Positions 6,051 through 6,311 of a stretch of 6,311 nucleotides of DNA are shown here, piece after piece (positions within the stretch are counted from its first letter, which is position 1; each line of letters starts with the position of its first letter). The stretch lies in NCBI GenBank assembly GCA_017407365.1, contig JAFQWR010000262.1, forward strand, positions 1 to 6,311. The letters run 5' to 3'. Under the pieces are notes generated by a model, which made no database searches, was not told the DNA's origin, and was given only the letters and a program-made list of their open reading frames with translations. Origin of the DNA: Clostridia bacterium (GTDB taxonomy: Bacteria > Bacillota > Clostridia > Christensenellales > HGM11417). Made by a program: the position numbers and the translations under genes.

Positions 6051-6062
6051 TTATTCCCACTC
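6051..6062 (-). other. Candidate attachment site: remnant of a guaA-like 3' end
   Basis: The minus strand reads GAGTGGGAATAA, encoding Glu-Trp-Glu-stop. GMP synthase (guaA) proteins end in Ile-Glu-Trp-Glu, and the 3' end of guaA is a known insertion site for genomic islands. Here the frame upstream has no gene body: an in-frame TAA lies nine codons earlier, while a terminator sits right downstream. This fits a target-gene tail separated from its gene by an integrated element. A chance match remains possible. Confidence 0.45.
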
Positions 6063-6075
6063 GCTCCTGAAAAAT

Positions 6076-6092
6076 AAATCTTAAACAGATTT
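6076..6092. repeat. Inverted repeat near the candidate attachment site
   Basis: AAATCT (6076-6081) and AGATTT (6087-6092) are perfect inverted repeats separated by TAAAC. The dyad lies 13 bases to the right of the candidate attachment core and could be a recombinase-binding arrangement. The sequence is A/T-rich, so chance is a real alternative. Confidence 0.3.
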
Positions 6093-6136
6093 GCTTATGG
6101 GATTTAGCCCGGATTATTTATATTACTTTCATTATT

Positions 6137-6163
6137 CAGATAGTAGAGGCTATCTGATTTTTT
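6137..6163 (+). terminator. Plus-strand terminator-like hairpin in the right-hand junction
   Basis: CAGATAG (6137-6143) and CTATCTG (6150-6156) are perfect 7-base complements around a 6-nt loop, followed by A and six T residues (6158-6163). It is a compact intrinsic terminator reading rightward. On the minus strand the run is A, so it would not end the leftward reading frame at 6204. No plus-strand gene precedes it. Confidence 0.5.
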
Positions 6164-6181
6164 GTTGCCATTCTGTTGCCA
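6163..6181. repeat. Two direct repeats of TGTTGCCA, 11 bp apart
   Basis: TGTTGCCA occurs at 6163-6170 and again at 6174-6181, a spacing of 11 bases, about one helical turn. Short tandem direct repeats beside an attachment core resemble arm-type binding sites of tyrosine recombinases. They lie between the stop of the partial reading frame (6204) and the candidate core (6051-6062), where such sites would be expected. Confidence 0.45.
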
Positions 6182-6203
6182 CGAATGAACGATATGGAGT
6201 CGA

Positions 6204-6311
6204 TTAAAATGCGAATTTTTCTTCTCTTGCGAAGTTTACAAAATCAATGCATTCAATCTGATACGCATCACAAACATCCGGAATTTTTGGGGATTTTGCG
6301 TTTCGTGTGCG
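6204..6311 (-). CDS. C-terminal end of an unidentified protein (partial; possibly an integrase tail)
   Basis: A minus-strand frame enters from the right edge and stays open for 35 codons to the TAA at 6206-6204. The visible residues are mixed and charged, starting near Arg-Thr-Arg-Asn and ending Glu-Glu-Lys-Phe-Ala-Phe. No catalytic motif is present and I do not recognise the family. Its position is suggestive: the stop is followed by direct repeats and a candidate attachment core, the arrangement seen where an integrase gene lies at the end of an integrative element. The evidence is only 35 codons, and a plus-strand frame over the same bases is also open, so the coding call is tentative. Confidence 0.35.
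   Translation of the reverse strand, partial: RTRNAKSPKIPDVCDAYQIECIDFVNFAREEKFAF

Noticed and set aside
6185..6311. A plus-strand frame starting at the ATG at 6185 and open to the right edge.
   Set aside because: It has no ribosome site, its residue make-up is not protein-like enough to prefer it, and it overlaps the more plausible minus-strand end.

Overview
The window looks like chromosomal DNA from a low-to-mid GC member of the Bacillota (Clostridia-like, plausibly an uncultured gut species). This is an inference from several features: a lipoprotein with Listeria/Bacteroides-type (InlB B-repeat, Flg_new) modules and FN3-like modules, textbook sigma-A promoters, strong AGGAGG-type ribosome sites, a zinc-ribbon PrsW protease and U-tract intrinsic terminators. 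No rRNA, tRNA, CRISPR array or insertion sequence is visible.

Layout. (1) Positions 1-2182, minus strand, hold the N-terminal 727 codons of a large secreted lipoprotein that runs off the left edge. Because it has no stop inside the window it is easily missed, yet it is the largest gene here. (2) Positions 2183-2640 are a 458-bp divergent intergenic region. It has two near-perfect sigma-A promoters facing away from each other, two large dyad symmetries, a leader hairpin, and two plus-strand terminator-like hairpins that follow no visible plus-strand gene. (3) Positions 2641-3513, plus, encode a cytoplasmic serine-beta-lactamase-fold hydrolase. (4) Positions 3577-4788, plus, encode an RluA-family RNA pseudouridine synthase with an ASCH (PUA-like) domain fused to its C-terminus. 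It probably shares a transcript with the hydrolase. (5) A strong bidirectional terminator at 4800-4841 separates this pair from (6) a convergent minus-strand zinc-ribbon PrsW-family intramembrane protease. Its best start is the ATG at 5976, not the upstream GTG at 5997. (7) Positions 6000-6311 look like a junction. A minus-strand terminator directly follows a 12-base sequence matching the coding end of a gene ending Glu-Trp-Glu-stop, as GMP synthase (guaA) does, but the body of that gene is absent. Beyond it lie a hairpin, two direct repeats of TGTTGCCA, and the C-terminal end of a minus-strand reading frame. This arrangement suggests the end of an integrative element inserted at the 3' end of guaA.

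The genes do not form one evident pathway. The lipoprotein is surface-exposed, the PrsW protein is a membrane protease whose substrate is not encoded here, and the RluA-ASCH protein is an RNA modifier. I do not see a complete undescribed system. The points most worth checking are the RluA-ASCH fusion, the candidate guaA-end integration scar, and the dense control region between the divergent promoters.
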